Positions 36,529 to 45,996 of a DNA stretch of 64,000 bases are shown in pieces (the first letter of the stretch is position 1; each line of letters starts with the position of its first letter). The translations under genes and the position numbers were made by a program. The DNA is from Thermoprotei archaeon (GTDB lineage Archaea > Thermoproteota > Thermoprotei > QMSL01 > B3-G16), in contig JAGGXX010000047.1 of the NCBI GenBank assembly GCA_021162845.1, positions 45,990-109,989 of the forward strand, written 5' to 3'. The notes beneath the pieces were generated by a model. The model ran no database searches. It was not told the origin of the DNA and saw nothing but the letters and a program-made list of their open reading frames with translations.

Positions 36529-37391
36529 ATTAAGTCCATAATTTCCTTCACCACATTCGAGTACCTCTTCATCAATCGATCATCATCCTTCAGCTCCTTA
36601 GACGAAAGGGGTGGAAGCCTGATGATCTTCATCGGGCTCACGAGCTCAGCTATCCTGTGGAACTCAACAGTGTATGGTGTTCCGAAGAGGTGAACCGCCT
36701 CAAAGAACTCGTCTTTGTCGAAGACTAGCGACACGGTCGGAGCTACTGCGACGACTAATTCGCTATCCTCCACGCCCTTCCATGGATATACGGAGTCGTT
36801 AAATCCCTCTATGAGCATCATATCGTGAGCCCCTCGCATCAACTCCTTGTAGCAGCTATCCACGGCTCTTTCGTAATATCTCTCATGCAGATGTATGAAG
36901 TCTTCGTACGACTCCATCTCCTTAAGCCTGTAAGCCTCCTTTGCCATCCTCTCAAGGAAGTCTTCATCGAAGAGAAAGCCCTTCCTATAATAGATCACCC
37001 TCTTCACAGATCCTTCTTCGACGAGGGTGAAGCGCCCCATGGACACCATGCTGTATACATCTCTGCTTAGGATCATCTTAATGAATTCTCCATAGCCGTA
37101 ATGCCCATAGTCTGGTATTGAAAGCAATATGTCGCAGGGGTTCGTTAGTTCGAGCGGGACGCGCTTCTTAGCCGCCCTCCAGAGCCTTATAGAATCTTCA
37201 CTAACCAATATGCCCAACTTAACGTTCATGAGGTAGGAATCGTATTGCCACCATAAGTTATGACCTGAAAGGGGCTTAAATGGTACGACATGATATCCGC
37301 TATTGACCAGGTATCTGATTAAAGCTCTAGCTAATGTAGTCTTGCCGGATTCCTCAGGCAAAACGCCACATATGAATACTTTACTGACCAT
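36525..37391 (-). CDS. dethiobiotin-synthetase-like P-loop NTPase, function unknown
   Basis: 288 residues. The opening VFICGVLPEESGKTTLARAL has the deviant P-loop seen in BioD and cobyrinate-type amide synthases. MLIEGFND resembles their second acidic motif. Between them lies a helical insertion (about 100-190). No biotin or cobalamin gene lies nearby, and the length exceeds BioD (~225). The family is found in archaea as a predicted ATPase of unknown role. It is convergent with carA, overlapping by 4 bases, and has its own start. Confidence 0.6.
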   Translation of the reverse strand: MVSKVFICGVLPEESGKTTLARALIRYLVNSGYHVVPFKPLSGHNLWWQYDSYLMNVKLGILVSEDSIRLWRAAKKRVPLELTNPCDILLSIPDYGHYGYGEFIKMILSRDVYSMVSMGRFTLVEEGSVKRVIYYRKGFLFDEDFLERMAKEAYRLKEMESYEDFIHLHERYYERAVDSCYKELMRGAHDMMLIEGFNDSVYPWKGVEDSELVVAVAPTVSLVFDKDEFFEAVHLFGTPYTVEFHRIAELVSPMKIIRLPPLSSKELKDDDRLMKRYSNVVKEIMDLI

Positions 37392-37462
37392 TCAGGTTCA
37401 CTTCCCAACATGTGGAAAACGAGTACGAAATCAAAAAACTTAGCTAATGACGATATCGAGCT

Positions 37463-38479
37463 TCAGAGCTCGATGGGCTTCCCCTTAGCGGCTGATTCCC
37501 GTATGGCATCTAATATCTTAACATCCGCTAAGCCATCCTCAACGGTCACTAGCGGTTCTCGATCTTGAGCTATACAATCCACGAAATGTCCTAATGCCTC
37601 CCTCAGGAAGCCAACGGTCCGCCCATGTATGGAGTATAATCTTATGAAGCTCGGATAGCTCCATGTGCTTTCCCCGAAAAGCTGAACTCCCTGTTTCTGA
37701 GTATCCACAGTGATGGTGCCTTTAGAACATATTAACTCCAGCTTAAAATCGACTATAGAGGGCATGGAACGCGGCAAGATCCAGCTCGACTCAAGTACGG
37801 CACTTCCGCCTCTTTTGAACTTAATTAAGGCCACATACATATCTGGCGTATCTATGCCCATGCTCTTCAAGATTTCCCTCTTAGATATAGCATATACGCT
37901 ATGCACTTCATCACTGAAGTACCATCTAGCTAAATCCGCGGTGTGGCTCATTAAAAATGAGGCTACATCCGTCTTATGGCTCCATTTAATCATCTCCGTA
38001 GGCACGTATATCGTGTCACTGAGCCTTATATAGGCGTATAAGGGCTTTCCGATCTCCCCCCTATCTAGAGTCTCCTTTACGCTTACGAAGGCTGGGTTAA
38101 ACCTGTTCTCGAAATTGACCATGAGCTTAACGTTATGCTTTCTAACGGCAGAAGCCATTGCTTTCGCGTCCTCTAGAGTAGTGGCCATCGGTTTTTCCAC
38201 GAGGATATGCTTGCCGTTTTCAGCAGCGCATATCACAGGATCCTTATGTAGGAAATCCGGAGTAGCTATGGTGACTGCATCGATCTCCGCATCCCTTACT
38301 AATTCCTCATGACTCCTATAGACTTTGGGGACCCCGTATCTCTCGGCTATATACCTAGCCCTCTTCTCATCTACGTCCGCTATGGCTATTAACTCGGCAT
38401 TAGGCAAGGACTTAATGCAGATGACGTGTCCCTCGCCTTGAATTCCTACTCCTATAACGCCTAGCTTAACACGTCTCAT
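37463..38479 (-). CDS. Gfo/Idh/MocA-family oxidoreductase
   Basis: 338 residues. Rossmann opening GVIGVGIQGEGHV, the EKPMATT motif with the conserved Lys, and a C-terminal alpha/beta domain. NAD(P)-dependent, acting on sugars or inositols in known members. DLARWYFSD places the usual substrate His/Asp region. A second member of the family is at 54197, only distantly similar, so each probably has a different substrate. The gene stands alone between the dethiobiotin-like NTPase and adenylate kinase. Confidence 0.88.
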   Translation of the reverse strand: MRRVKLGVIGVGIQGEGHVICIKSLPNAELIAIADVDEKRARYIAERYGVPKVYRSHEELVRDAEIDAVTIATPDFLHKDPVICAAENGKHILVEKPMATTLEDAKAMASAVRKHNVKLMVNFENRFNPAFVSVKETLDRGEIGKPLYAYIRLSDTIYVPTEMIKWSHKTDVASFLMSHTADLARWYFSDEVHSVYAISKREILKSMGIDTPDMYVALIKFKRGGSAVLESSWILPRSMPSIVDFKLELICSKGTITVDTQKQGVQLFGESTWSYPSFIRLYSIHGRTVGFLREALGHFVDCIAQDREPLVTVEDGLADVKILDAIRESAAKGKPIEL

Positions 38480-38550
38480 GTTATTTAATATCGCTTAGTT
38501 TAAGCTTAATTTTAATCAAAAAACGAGTTGTTTTAGAAAGCCAAAGTTAT

Positions 38551-39195
38551 CTACTTCAATATCCCCCTCTCCCGTAAGATTCTCTCGCATTGCGCAATAA
38601 CTTCATTCACCTCCTTGCTGGCATCTATATCGACAAGCAGACCCTTCTTAGAGTAGTAGTCTATCAGGGGAGCCGTTTGTTCCTTATATACCTCGAGTCG
38701 TCTCTCTATGACCTCAGGTTTATCGTCCTCCCTTTGATAAAGCTCTCCTCCGCATATATCACAGACACCAGGCTTCTTGGGTGGCTTATACCTTATGTGG
38801 TATATCGCTCCGCACTTCCTACATATCCTCCTACCGCTGAGGCGCTCTATTATAACCTCTTTAGGGGCTACGAAGTTGAATACCACATCTACCCTTACTA
38901 TGTTATCTAAAGCCCTCGCTTGGTTTAGGGTACGCGGGAACCCATCTAGTATGAATCCCTTTCTACAGTCATCAGCGGCTAATCTCTCCTTAATCACCTC
39001 GATTATTATACTATCGGGCACTAGCTCCCCTCTCTCGACGTACTTCTTTACCTTCCTCCCTAGCTCGCTGTCCCTTTTTATCTCCTCCCTGAGGATATCC
39101 CCCGTGGAAATATGGGGTATTCCGTACCTCTCTGATAGCCTGCCAGCATACGTCCCTTTTCCTACACCTGGAGGTCCAAGCAACACGATGTTCAT
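38551..39195 (-). CDS. adk: adenylate kinase with zinc LID
   Basis: 214 residues. GPPGVGKGT P-loop, DGFPRTL, and a long LID with four Cys (CRKCG and CDICG) that binds zinc. It interconverts ATP, AMP and ADP. This is the long, bacterial-type AMK rather than the trimeric archaeal AdkA type, a form seen in several Thermoproteota lineages and DPANN. Tightly arranged sequence without truncation. No partners in an operon are evident; the upstream gap of 250 bases holds no clear gene. Confidence 0.96.
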   Translation of the reverse strand: MNIVLLGPPGVGKGTYAGRLSERYGIPHISTGDILREEIKRDSELGRKVKKYVERGELVPDSIIIEVIKERLAADDCRKGFILDGFPRTLNQARALDNIVRVDVVFNFVAPKEVIIERLSGRRICRKCGAIYHIRYKPPKKPGVCDICGGELYQREDDKPEVIERRLEVYKEQTAPLIDYYSKKGLLVDIDASKEVNEVIAQCERILRERGILK

Positions 39196-39445
39196 GGCAT
39201 ATCCCCTTAAGTTAGTGTAATGTTATAACTTAACTATTATCACGTCATGTTAACGCACCCTCATTACAATATCAAAAGACTTGGGCTTAGATGTTCATAC
39301 GGCATCAGCGTACATAATAGCTTTGAGAGCATTAAAGCGCATCAATAATAATGAAAGACCATGAAATCATGATTCTCCTTCAAACTCCGGACGTATTTCA
39401 AGGGGAAAGAGTCAAAAAAGCTAGAGGAAATATTCATAAACCACT

Positions 39446-40312
39446 TTACTTGCCTTCACCCCTTTTGCCTGGGAAGGGCATTGGGGCTATCGGATAGGGT
39501 AAATATTCTATCCCTGGCCTTTGTTGATGTGCCTGCGGGTATAACTCCATAAGTTGATATACCTCAGGAGGAATGCCCTCTTTAACGGGAAGGCCCAACT
39601 TCTTGGCCTCTTCCACCGTTAACGGATAGTCGTGAGTCCAAGCGCCCTGAGTTAGCTTTTCCGCTATCCTCCTAGCTCTTTCCTCCCCTACTTTATCTGA
39701 AATTAACCTCACTATTATCTCTTGGACTTCCCTTAACGCTTTCTCCGCTACATCTGCTAACATGAGCGTTGTATCGCTGGCATTTTCTCCCTTCATCTTA
39801 GCTACCCTTAGAATTGATGGCGCTGGCAGGGCTAAGCCCGTGCGCACAGTTAATTGTGGGTCTAATGGGCCTAAAACGGCATCAGGGTCCATCCATATCT
39901 CATCAGCGGCTAAGGCTATCAGAGTTCCGCCTGACATGGCATAATGAGGTATTATGACCACCTTCTTGCTCTTATGTCTCTTTAACGCAAGTGCTATCTG
40001 GACGGCCGCTAGGACTAGTCCACCGGGTGTATGTATTATGAGCGCTATAGGTACGTCCGGAGGGGTGCTCCTTATGGCCCTTATAACGGTTTCCGAGTCC
40101 TCAATATCTATGAAGCGGTAAACCGGTATGCCGAGGAACCCTATTCTCTCTTGTCTGTGAATAAGCGTTATCACCCTGAAGCGATATTTCTCCTCCATCC
40201 TCCCTAATAACTTAAGCCTAGCTGACTTCAGGGCGCGGAATTGCCATTGGGGCGCGATTAGAACTAACAATAGGAGGAACCAGAAGAGGAGGCCAACTAC
40301 ATCATAGTACAT
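39446..40312 (-). CDS. membrane-anchored SDH-type serine protease (ClpP/crotonase fold)
   Basis: 288 residues. One N-terminal membrane helix (LLFWFLLLLVLIAP), then a ClpP-like domain. ALIIHTPGGL is the oxyanion-hole segment and AMSGGTLIALAAD carries the probable catalytic Ser, with a Lys expected downstream. It belongs to the serine dehydrogenase proteinase family (PF01972), conserved in thermophilic archaea and related to SppA/NfeD-type proteases, which act in membrane protein quality control. The NfeD partner gene is not nearby. Confidence 0.85.
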   Translation of the reverse strand: MYYDVVGLLFWFLLLLVLIAPQWQFRALKSARLKLLGRMEEKYRFRVITLIHRQERIGFLGIPVYRFIDIEDSETVIRAIRSTPPDVPIALIIHTPGGLVLAAVQIALALKRHKSKKVVIIPHYAMSGGTLIALAADEIWMDPDAVLGPLDPQLTVRTGLALPAPSILRVAKMKGENASDTTLMLADVAEKALREVQEIIVRLISDKVGEERARRIAEKLTQGAWTHDYPLTVEEAKKLGLPVKEGIPPEVYQLMELYPQAHQQRPGIEYLPYPIAPMPFPGKRGEGK

Positions 40313-40475
40313 CTCACAATGCCCCAGATTATCTCATGTGTGATGCGTAAAAGCGTTAATGTGCTGAGCTTCATGATATTAATCATCATTCAAGAAACCT
40401 TTAACTATTTACTTCGCTATCTTTAAATAATGTTTAAAAGGTTAAAAATAGCTTGAACTTAGAGGTGGATCCTGA

Positions 40476-40799
40476 GTGCCCTTCAGGCCACGTAAGAGCA
40501 CGGTACTGCTCTCTGAGAGCATGTTTTTCCTAATGCTCTACCTCCTTCTAAACCTCTCAGATTACCTCTTGACATGGCTTATGATCAGAGTATGGTGCTT
40601 GCCTGTACTGGAAGCCAACCCTATATCCGCATGGCTTTTAGCGAACAATATACCATTGCCCTTGAGCTTCTTCTTCTCCCCCGTGATATATCTAGCCATG
40701 AAGTATGGTGGTCATAGGGTAGCTAAGGCCATTGTGGTTATGGCCTGCATACCGCTGATCTCTAACAGCATAGTTCTAGCCCTATTGGTAACTTTGTGA
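40476..40799 (+). CDS. small hydrophobic membrane protein
   Basis: 107 residues with three probable membrane helices (about 15-38, 55-72, 82-105). Starts at a GTG with gaggtgga 6 bases upstream. The NLSDYLLTWLMI and EANPISAWLL pattern resembles the archaeal DUF5658 group of unknown function. It stands alone, convergent with the nitroreductase gene. The function is unknown. Confidence 0.6.
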   Translation: MPFRPRKSTVLLSESMFFLMLYLLLNLSDYLLTWLMIRVWCLPVLEANPISAWLLANNIPLPLSFFFSPVIYLAMKYGGHRVAKAIVVMACIPLISNSIVLALLVTL

Positions 40800-40827
40800 A
40801 GATACTCTCCATAATGATGTGCGTTTG

Positions 40828-41364
40828 TTATATCTCTTCTTCTCTAAAGGCCTTGCCGTACTCCTCGAGGTAGACAATTTCATTTAAAGCTCTTCTAGGC
40901 CTAGGAGAGGGGCTCTCAGCTGGGAAGCCTATGGGCAATAAAGCGACGACGTTGAGCTCGGAGGGTGCGTTTATTATCTTCCTCACCTCCTCTGGATCGA
41001 AGGCTCCTATCCAACAAGTGCCAAGTCCCTGTTCAACTGCCTCTAATACCATGTGTTCTATGGCTATCATGGTGTCGAGCGCATGCCATTTAGGTGACGC
41101 TCTAGGATCCGAGAGGGCAACCACTATGACTCCAGCATCTGCCATGAACATTTGGTTACGGCTTGCTTTCGCGAGTAGCTTCTTCCGCTCCGAATCCCTG
41201 ACCACCACGAAACGCCACGGCTGTCTATTACCCGCTGATGGGGCTAGCCTGGCCGCCTCCAGAATGGCTAACAGTTTCTCCTTAGGTACGGGTTTGGGCT
41301 CGTATCTGCGTATACTCCTTCGACTCTTTATGGCCTCGAAGACCGATATTCCCCCTGAGCTCAT
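40828..41364 (-). CDS. nitroreductase-family FMN protein
   Basis: 178 residues. SRRSIRRYEPKPV at the start carries the FMN-phosphate Arg residues, and RLAPSAGNRQPWRFVVV and the late GTCWIGAF match the family. Members reduce nitro compounds, quinones or flavins with NAD(P)H, or act in cofactor breakdown; no specific substrate is evident. Normal length for the short archaeal members. Likely a homodimer. Confidence 0.88.
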   Translation of the reverse strand: MSSGGISVFEAIKSRRSIRRYEPKPVPKEKLLAILEAARLAPSAGNRQPWRFVVVRDSERKKLLAKASRNQMFMADAGVIVVALSDPRASPKWHALDTMIAIEHMVLEAVEQGLGTCWIGAFDPEEVRKIINAPSELNVVALLPIGFPAESPSPRPRRALNEIVYLEEYGKAFREEEI

Positions 41365-41537
41365 GATGTGATATATGCTTTAATTCACTAATTTAACGTT
41401 TAGCTCTTAACATGCATAGTCCTTCACTAAAGCTATCGTAGTGCTACTCAATTCGTACTGAGCTCAAGGTCTTTGGAGAAATCATTAATTTGAATTTTCA
41501 GGGATCTAGCCTCAAACAAAGAAGAATGACCGTCTGA

Positions 41538-42833
41538 CTAAGGGCTCATAGTTATACCGGGCACTTTCGGGAAGGGGACAGCCTCCCATATGTACTTCAG
41601 GCCTAGCACGTACTTCGTGAACCTCTCCACTCCAAGTCCAAAGCCTGCGCTTGGTGGTATACCCATCTTAGCTAACTCCAAGAACCATCCATATCTAGAG
41701 GGATCTTCGCCCATCTCCTTTATCCTCTCGACTATCTTCTCGTATCTATATTCCCTCTCCCCCCCATCCACGACTTCACCGTAGCCTCTCGGCAATATGA
41801 GGTTGAAGTCCCTATTATAGCCAGCCCTCCTTGGCTCCTCCATGTAGTAGAATCCCCTCGATGTCTTGGGGTATTCCACTATCCAGATGGGCTCGTCGTA
41901 AAGCTCGGAAAGCTTCCTCTCTCCCTCTTGTGTTAACTCCTTGCCCTTAGGCGTTGAGATGCCTAGCGCTTTCAACTTCTCAACGGCTTCATCATAGGAG
42001 ATCACCTCGAAGGGCGCTTCAGGCACCTTTATATCTGGATTATACCTGTGTACTATGTCACCATGGCTCTCCATCAACTTGGACATGACGTAAATTATCA
42101 TCCTCTCACATAACCTCATCACATCGAACATGCCCTTCAAGGCCCATTCCACATCTATCTGCGTGAACTCGCATAGATGCCTTCCCGTTCTAATGTTCTC
42201 TGGGGGTTCCTCCCTCACGTTTCTAGCAACGAAGAACACCCTCTCGAATGATGCAGCTGCTGCCTGTTTAAACATGATGACGCTTGACATCAATTCATAA
42301 TCACTACCATATAACTTCGTCAGTAACTTCCTAGCCCCCCTCAATCCAGGGTCACTGCATGGGCTGATCATGGGTGCTAGGAGTTCCACGAACCCCTCAT
42401 TATAAAGGAACTCGCGAGTATAATGGACTATCCATTGCTGGATTCTGAGGACATCCGCGTACTTGGGAGATCTTATGAGGAGATAACTGTATCTGGCGAA
42501 GCTCTTGGGATCCTCCGGCGGTTTGCTTAAATTGACAGGCAGTTCTTTAGGTCCCCTTACTAAGGCTTCACAGCCATTTATCCTTAGCTCATCTCCGCTA
42601 AGAAATCCCTTTATCCTTATCAGGCTCTCCCTCGTTACCTCCCCTAATGCTGTCCCATCGGGAACCTTAAAGCTCCTTACGCCGCTTGCATCCCGCAAGG
42701 TTAAGCATATGCCCCCTCTGTCCCTTGCTATGTCGTGTACCCATGCTATTATCTCAACATGACCTCCCCTTAGCTCCCTTAAGGAGACCCCCTTCGTTGG
42801 ATAAGGCGGTGGTGTGGGCTTCATATACACCAT
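41538..42833 (-). CDS. class IIb aminoacyl-tRNA synthetase of the AsnRS/AspRS type
   Basis: 431 residues. N-terminal OB-fold anticodon-binding region (IIAWVHDIARDRGGICLTLRD), then the catalytic core. Motif 2 lies around the RNVREEPPENIRTGRHLCEFTQID block, and motif 3 is GFGLGVERFTKYVLGL. GYGEVVDGGEREYRY matches AsnRS. The C-terminal end PFPKVPGITMSP is like AsnRS and AspRS. Several normally fixed residues differ (for example the RxE of motif 2 appears as RNVREE), so it could be a genuine AsnRS or an AsnRS-derived asparagine synthetase-like paralogue. A TATA box just upstream (gtttaaata) predicts a leaderless mRNA. Confidence 0.82.
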   Translation of the reverse strand: MVYMKPTPPPYPTKGVSLRELRGGHVEIIAWVHDIARDRGGICLTLRDASGVRSFKVPDGTALGEVTRESLIRIKGFLSGDELRINGCEALVRGPKELPVNLSKPPEDPKSFARYSYLLIRSPKYADVLRIQQWIVHYTREFLYNEGFVELLAPMISPCSDPGLRGARKLLTKLYGSDYELMSSVIMFKQAAAASFERVFFVARNVREEPPENIRTGRHLCEFTQIDVEWALKGMFDVMRLCERMIIYVMSKLMESHGDIVHRYNPDIKVPEAPFEVISYDEAVEKLKALGISTPKGKELTQEGERKLSELYDEPIWIVEYPKTSRGFYYMEEPRRAGYNRDFNLILPRGYGEVVDGGEREYRYEKIVERIKEMGEDPSRYGWFLELAKMGIPPSAGFGLGVERFTKYVLGLKYIWEAVPFPKVPGITMSP

Positions 42834-42937
42834 CTCTTCGAGATGAGCTTTGTTAGTTATTTAAACTTTACCGTCATATTGACAAGTATTTAGGCATTTT
42901 ATATGATATATCAATTCCCATAGGTCCATTTTATTGT

Positions 42938-42985
42938 CAAAAAGCCATAGTAATTAATTTCTTATCGGCAAAAAGTCATGATAAT
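42938..42985. repeat. two imperfect 17-bp direct repeats in a divergent promoter region
   Basis: caaaaagccatagtaat at 42938-42954 and caaaaagtcatgataat at 42969-42985 match at 14 of 17 positions and start 31 bases apart, close to three helical turns. They sit in the A/T-rich gap between the AsnRS-like gene (minus) and the small protein (plus), so they may be an operator for either. Confidence 0.35.
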
Positions 42986-43119
42986 CTGTCATCGAGGACA
43001 TTAACTGCTATATAAGCTTTTCGGTAAGCTATATAGCTAGCTTAGGCTCCTTCTGAAAAAGGTTAATAAGAGCACACCCTTAATTAGAAACAACTTCTGG
43101 TGAGGGGTGAAGTTATAAC

Positions 43120-43455
43120 ATGATAAGGATCCTATCCTTGGATCCTGAGTACGACCAGTACGGTCATATGGTAGCCATAAAGATTAAAGTCAAGAATGAC
43201 GGTGACAAGCCCTACCGGCTTCTCTTCATAGCCTCCGTTACCTCAAAGGAGAAAGGCAAACCTTCAGAGGCCAAGGGTGAATCCACGACTAAAGAACGTG
43301 TAGTCATACAGCCTAAGGAGGAACTTGAAGTTCTGATGACATTAAACCCGGCGATATTAGTACCCGGAGAAGGCGAAATGACAATAGGTATAGGTAGCAT
43401 AATCGAGGTTCAACCCTCCGCTCCTAAGGAAAGCCCTCCGACTTCCGGGGGATAA
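43120..43455 (+). CDS. small beta-rich protein of unknown function
   Basis: 111 residues, no signal peptide or membrane segment. Beta strands are predicted through VAIKIKVKNDGDKPYRLLFIASV and EELEVLMTLNPA, a pattern like a single Ig/CARDB-type sandwich. The end is Pro/Ser-rich. Preceded by a ggtgagggg ribosome site. No recognisable family. Divergent from the AsnRS-like gene. Confidence 0.55.
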   Translation: MIRILSLDPEYDQYGHMVAIKIKVKNDGDKPYRLLFIASVTSKEKGKPSEAKGESTTKERVVIQPKEELEVLMTLNPAILVPGEGEMTIGIGSIIEVQPSAPKESPPTSGG

Positions 43456-43704
43456 CCTCCTTTATCTCCTCACTATGCGGTTTCTCCTAGGTAGCTGTGA
43501 TGATATATCACTCTAAGGACTAGACCTATAGTCCCTTGCCATAGCCGCCTTGTACGAAGGGGAATGAGCCTCCTTAAATGTATGCTTATATTATCTGAAA
43601 TTCAAAACCATGACATTACTCCTTTAGCAAGCTTCTGGGATTGATTGATACATCGTAAAAAGTATTTTAATTTAAAAAGGCTAATGCCACAAGGGGGCTA
43701 CGAG

Positions 43705-45954
43705 ATGCCTAAGGTAGAGTCCTTTGAGGAAAAGCCCTATGGTGTCTTGTTCAATGTGCCTCCGGGTAGGCTTGAGTTACAGGTATGTGCTGATAACGTG
43801 TTCCATGTAGTGTACTCCCCCACTTCATCATTCCCCGAGGTAAGGAGCCTCATTGTAATCGAGCCCTCACTAGAGCCTGCGAAATGGACAGTACGAAAGA
43901 AGGGATCAATGGTTATCATTAACACGAAGGAGGTACAAGTCCGAGTCAACCTCGAGGAGGGAACCCTTGCATTTTACGATTCCTCTGGAGGCTTGCTGCT
44001 TAAAGAGCTGGACAGAAGGATGGTCCCTGTGGAAGTACTTGAGGAGCGCGTCTATCAGATTGAACAGTCTTTCCTGATATCCGAGGGAGAGGCGCTCTAC
44101 GGTCTAGGCCAGCATCCAGGCATCCTAAACTATAAAGGGCGTACAGTAACCCTCATTCAGAGGAACACAGAGGTCGCCATTCCTCTCTTGGTGTCCAGCA
44201 AGGGCTATGGCATACTATGGGATAATTACTCCATGACTCGGGTCAGCAGTTTCAAGGATGAGGAAGGGGATAAGCTCACCTGGTGGTCGGAGGTCGCCGA
44301 TATCATAAATTATTACTTCATATACGGCCCTGATCTCGATAGGGTAATAGCTTCCTACAGGCGGCTTACCGGACCATCCCCCATGCTTCCTAAATGGGCA
44401 TACGGTTTCTGGCAATCGAAGGAAAGGTATAGAACCCAAGAGGAGCTAGTGAATACGGCGAGAGAGTTTAGGAGAAGGAAGATCCCCATAGACGTGATAA
44501 TCCAGGATTGGAAGTACTGGGGGAAGTATGGCTGGAACGCCTTCAAATTCGATGAAGACCTATATCCCGATCCCGTTGAAATGGTGAGAGAACTACATAG
44601 CATGCATCTTCACGTCATGATCTCAATATGGCCTACGTTTGACCCTGAGACCGATGTCTTTAAGGAGATGTACCAAAAGGGGTACATCTGTCCTGGGACC
44701 CGTTGTTACGATCCATTTAACGAGAACGCCCGTGCCCTGTACTGGAAGTACATAAAGGAAGCCTTCTTCGACATAGGCATTGACGCGTGGTGGCTTGACG
44801 CCACGGAGCCTGAGACTGGCGCTGGATGGGCATCCTTCTATACACCATTCCATAGCACTAAGACCGCGATGGGGCCTGGTGCTCATTATTTAAACACGTA
44901 CTCCCTGATGACGACGAGGGCCGTCTACGAGGGTCAACGCGCCATCTCCAATAAGCGCGTGTTAATACTTACACGGTCGTCGTTCGCAGGTCAACAACGT
45001 TATGCCGCTGTTACGTGGTCAGGGGATATACCTCATGACTGGGGTATCCTTAAGGAGCAGATTCCCGCTGGCCTAAACTTTTGTCTCTCCGGGGTACCGT
45101 ATTGGACGACCGATATAGGGGGCTTCTTCAGCGGCGATCCCAAGACGGAATCCTATAGGGAGGTGTTCATAAGGTGGTTCCAGTGGGGCGCTTTCTGCCC
45201 TATCTTCAGGGTTCACGGGACGATCCACGCTAAAGAGCCATGGGAGTTCGGTCCCGAAGCCGAGGAGATATTAGTGAAGTATATAGACCTGAGGTATAGG
45301 CTCCTGCCCTACATCTACTCGCTTGCGTGGAAGGTCACCAGCGAAGGATACACTATAATGCGTGCATTAGTCATGGATTTCAAGGACGACCCAAGGGTGT
45401 TTAATATCGACGATCAATTCATGTTCGGTCCCGCCATCATGGTAAGTCCCATCACGCTACCGAAGGTCCCAAGCAGGAAAGTATACCTCCCCAAGACCCC
45501 TGGGGGCTGGTATGACTTTTGGACGGGCAAGCGGCTTGAAGGAGGCCAGGTCATAGATGCGCCCGCTCCACTCGAGATAATCCCCCTACACGTAAGGGCT
45601 GGGTCCATAATCCCCATGGGTCCCTTCCTCCAGTACTCCGATGAGAAACCCGCGGATCCCATAGAATTAAGGGTATATCGTGGTGCTAGCGGATCCTTCA
45701 TAATTTACGAGGATGAGGGCGATAATTACAATTATGAGCGAGGTGCGTATGCGACCATACCGCTGGAGTGGAATGAGGAAAAGCAAGAGCTCATAATAGG
45801 AAAAAGACGCGGTAGCTTCCCCGGAATGCTAATGGAAAGGACGTTCCACATTGTATGGGTTCGCGAGGGCCACGGCATCGGTCTGGAGGTATCGGATCCG
45901 GACGAAATAGTTCGCTATAACGGGGATCCTATCACCATCAAATATGGTGGATAG
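43705..45954 (+). CDS. GH31 alpha-glucosidase/alpha-xylosidase
   Basis: 749 residues from the chosen ATG. N-terminal beta sandwich (about 20-210), the catalytic (beta/alpha)8 barrel and a C-terminal beta domain. The nucleophile Asp lies in WWLDATEPE, and the acid/base Asp probably in VTWSGDIPHDW. DVIIQDWKYWG fits the family start of the barrel. No signal peptide, so the enzyme is likely intracellular. The longer frame begins at a TTG at 43645, but a TATA-like atttaaaaag (43670-43679) predicts transcription from about 43703, so 43705 is favoured. Glucoside versus xyloside preference cannot be fixed; WLDATEPE occurs in both groups. Confidence 0.9.
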   Translation: MPKVESFEEKPYGVLFNVPPGRLELQVCADNVFHVVYSPTSSFPEVRSLIVIEPSLEPAKWTVRKKGSMVIINTKEVQVRVNLEEGTLAFYDSSGGLLLKELDRRMVPVEVLEERVYQIEQSFLISEGEALYGLGQHPGILNYKGRTVTLIQRNTEVAIPLLVSSKGYGILWDNYSMTRVSSFKDEEGDKLTWWSEVADIINYYFIYGPDLDRVIASYRRLTGPSPMLPKWAYGFWQSKERYRTQEELVNTAREFRRRKIPIDVIIQDWKYWGKYGWNAFKFDEDLYPDPVEMVRELHSMHLHVMISIWPTFDPETDVFKEMYQKGYICPGTRCYDPFNENARALYWKYIKEAFFDIGIDAWWLDATEPETGAGWASFYTPFHSTKTAMGPGAHYLNTYSLMTTRAVYEGQRAISNKRVLILTRSSFAGQQRYAAVTWSGDIPHDWGILKEQIPAGLNFCLSGVPYWTTDIGGFFSGDPKTESYREVFIRWFQWGAFCPIFRVHGTIHAKEPWEFGPEAEEILVKYIDLRYRLLPYIYSLAWKVTSEGYTIMRALVMDFKDDPRVFNIDDQFMFGPAIMVSPITLPKVPSRKVYLPKTPGGWYDFWTGKRLEGGQVIDAPAPLEIIPLHVRAGSIIPMGPFLQYSDEKPADPIELRVYRGASGSFIIYEDEGDNYNYERGAYATIPLEWNEEKQELIIGKRRGSFPGMLMERTFHIVWVREGHGIGLEVSDPDEIVRYNGDPITIKYGG

Positions 45955-45996
45955 CCTAGTAAGTGTTTCTTAAAAAGCCTTACCCCTATTCCTGTT

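Noticed and set aside
39240..39368. Short plus-strand frame (…DLGLDVHTAS…) in the gap next to adenylate kinase, reminiscent of a transposase start
   Set aside because: Only about 33 codons, no good start or ribosome site and no matching remainder; too little to call a gene or a remnant.
44215..44886. Antisense frames in the GH31 gene
   Set aside because: Codon-complement shadows of the glycosidase.
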